This document shows, one piece after another, positions 4,952 to 5,503 of a stretch of DNA of 5,503 nt. A program made the position numbers and the translations under genes. Under the pieces are notes generated by a model that saw nothing but the letters and a program-made list of their open reading frames with translations, had not been told where the DNA came from and ran no database searches. The DNA comes from Clostridiales bacterium (GTDB lineage: Bacteria > Bacillota > Clostridia > Oscillospirales > Acutalibacteraceae): assembly GCA_020860025.1 (NCBI GenBank), contig JAJBVC010000188.1, positions 1 through 5,503 on the forward strand, given 5' to 3'. How positions within the stretch are numbered: the stretch's first letter is position 1; every line of letters begins with the position of its first letter.

Positions 4952-5450
4952 CAAAAAGCCCTTTCATCGCTTTAATTCTAATAACTTTATATTCTGTATT
5001 TATTTCTTTTACAATATCGGGCGTTGCCGGAATAAGCGTATGCTTGCCCCAGGATTCAGTGTCGTATATGTCGCACGAGCCATAATTAAGCACATCAACA
5101 ACCTTGCCGTACTCTTCCTCGGTATCAATATCGACAACATAACATCCTATTAAATCCGCAATATAATTTGCATCATCGTCAATGTCGGCATCGTCACGGT
5201 TACCGTAGAGTATTTTCCCTTTCAGCACCTCTGCTTTATCAAAAGTATCAACACCGTCAAGCTTTATAATTGCAATATTTTTTTGCTTTCTTGCAGAAAT
5301 TAAAGCGACAGGTTTAGTTCCGTTCTCATCAAAATACAACGTCTTAAACTGATTCAAATAATCGATATCATCACACCAAAGTTCCATTTTAAGCTCGCCT
5401 TTAATACCGTGTGTGTTGTTAATTTTTCCTACTTCCAAATATTGTTTCAA
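4941..5450 (-). CDS. rimM: Ribosome maturation factor RimM
   Basis: RimM binds ribosomal protein S19 and helps fold the 3' major (head) domain of 16S rRNA during 30S assembly. The 169-residue protein has the N-terminal RimM beta-barrel opened by LEVGKINNTHGIKGE (5-19) and a C-terminal PRC-barrel from about 96 (YIADLIGCYV), ending in the family block TLIPATPDIVKEI (138-150) and IKAMKGLFDEN. The start is TTG, not ATG: an in-frame TGA lies nine codons upstream, no ATG or GTG intervenes, and the family's N-terminus begins exactly here. Its Shine-Dalgarno GAAAGG (5460-5465) sits 9 nt from the TTG. A rare start may keep the level of this assembly factor below that of its neighbours. trmD follows with an overlap, the standard pairing in the rpsP-rimM-trmD operon; the upstream partner would lie off the right edge. 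Confidence 0.96.
   Translation of the reverse strand: MKQYLEVGKINNTHGIKGELKMELWCDDIDYLNQFKTLYFDENGTKPVALISARKQKNIAIIKLDGVDTFDKAEVLKGKILYGNRDDADIDDDANYIADLIGCYVVDIDTEEEYGKVVDVLNYGSCDIYDTESWGKHTLIPATPDIVKEINTEYKVIRIKAMKGLFDEN
4959..4964 (-). promoter_or_regulatory. trmD: Ribosome binding site that fixes the trmD start
   Basis: AAAGGG on the minus strand lies 7 nt before the ATG at 4951 and only 4 nt before the in-frame TTG at 4954. The spacing, and the usual TrmD N-terminus (M-R-I-D-I-L-T-L-F-P), favour the ATG. The site lies inside the last codons of rimM, so ribosomes finishing rimM can restart directly. Confidence 0.65.
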
Positions 5451-5459
5451 AATATACAG

Positions 5460-5465
5460 CCTTTC
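5460..5465 (-). promoter_or_regulatory. rimM: Ribosome binding site supporting the TTG start of rimM
   Basis: GAAAGG on the minus strand lies 9 nt before the TTG at 5450. With the in-frame TGA upstream and no ATG or GTG between, it supports the TTG as the real start. The match to the anti-Shine-Dalgarno is weaker than for uvrC, and together with the TTG suggests modest translation. Confidence 0.6.
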
Positions 5466-5503
5466 TTCAAAGCGTCAGGTTTAATTTACCCTGCTGTTAT
5501 TAC

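Noticed and set aside
4949..4954. TTG at 4954 as the trmD start
   Set aside because: It adds one residue before the family-typical MRIDILTLFP, and sits only 4 nt from the Shine-Dalgarno; the ATG at 4951 is better spaced.
4797..5153. 118-residue plus-strand open frame across the rimM/trmD junction
   Set aside because: It lies opposite two well-recognised genes, has no convincing ribosome binding site or promoter, and its translation has no recognisable domain; it is an antisense shadow.
5486..5503. Possible C-terminal codons of an upstream gene (ending G-stop at 5486) such as khpA
   Set aside because: Only five codons would be inside the window and another frame also ends with a stop within 25 nt, so neither existence nor identity can be supported.

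Overview
The window is a compact stretch of bacterial chromosome in which every supported gene lies on the minus strand. The low G+C content, strong AAAGGAGG-type Shine-Dalgarno sites, an HPr carrying both His15 and the Ser46 regulatory motif, and a family-typical Firmicute UvrC and RimM/TrmD pair point to a low-GC Firmicute. A clostridial gut-type lineage (Ruminococcaceae/Oscillospiraceae or relatives) is the best guess, but it is inferred from gene content and style, not from a marker comparison.

In the direction of transcription (right to left) the layout is as follows. (1) rimM (TTG start) and trmD overlap by 11 nt. They are the 16S rRNA maturation factor and the tRNA m1G37 methyltransferase of the classic rpsP-rimM-trmD operon. 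rplS, the usual next gene, is not here. (2) After a 191-nt AT-rich gap with a strong extended -10 promoter comes a single HPr gene (ptsH), closed by a 17-bp terminator hairpin that is fully paired only when read on the minus strand. (3) uvrC, the nucleotide excision repair endonuclease, follows with its own likely extended -10 promoter. (4) A near-consensus sigma-A promoter (TTGACG-17-TATAAT) between uvrC and rsmD drives a tightly coupled three-gene operon: rsmD (16S rRNA G966 methyltransferase), coaD (phosphopantetheine adenylyltransferase) and a 187-residue coiled-coil protein. The gaps are 1-2 nt and each downstream Shine-Dalgarno site lies in the last codons of the gene before it. A strong minus-strand terminator closes this operon, and a second GC-rich hairpin at the extreme left looks like the terminator of a converging gene outside the window or the hairpin end of a small transposon.

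Most of the window is housekeeping: translation fidelity (RimM, TrmD, RsmD), CoA synthesis (CoaD), DNA repair (UvrC) and carbon regulation (HPr). The part most worth a second look is the last gene. It contains ten 11-residue (hendecad) repeats with one 6-residue break, and its N-terminal and C-terminal blocks resemble, from memory, the mycobacterial division/elongation factor SepIVA. That would make it a candidate DivIVA/SepIVA-like cell-envelope protein co-transcribed with CoA synthesis. No CRISPR array, tRNA, rRNA, transposase gene or defence system was seen. No gene-free stretch exceeds 300 bases; the longest (4029-4219) holds the HPr promoter and leader.
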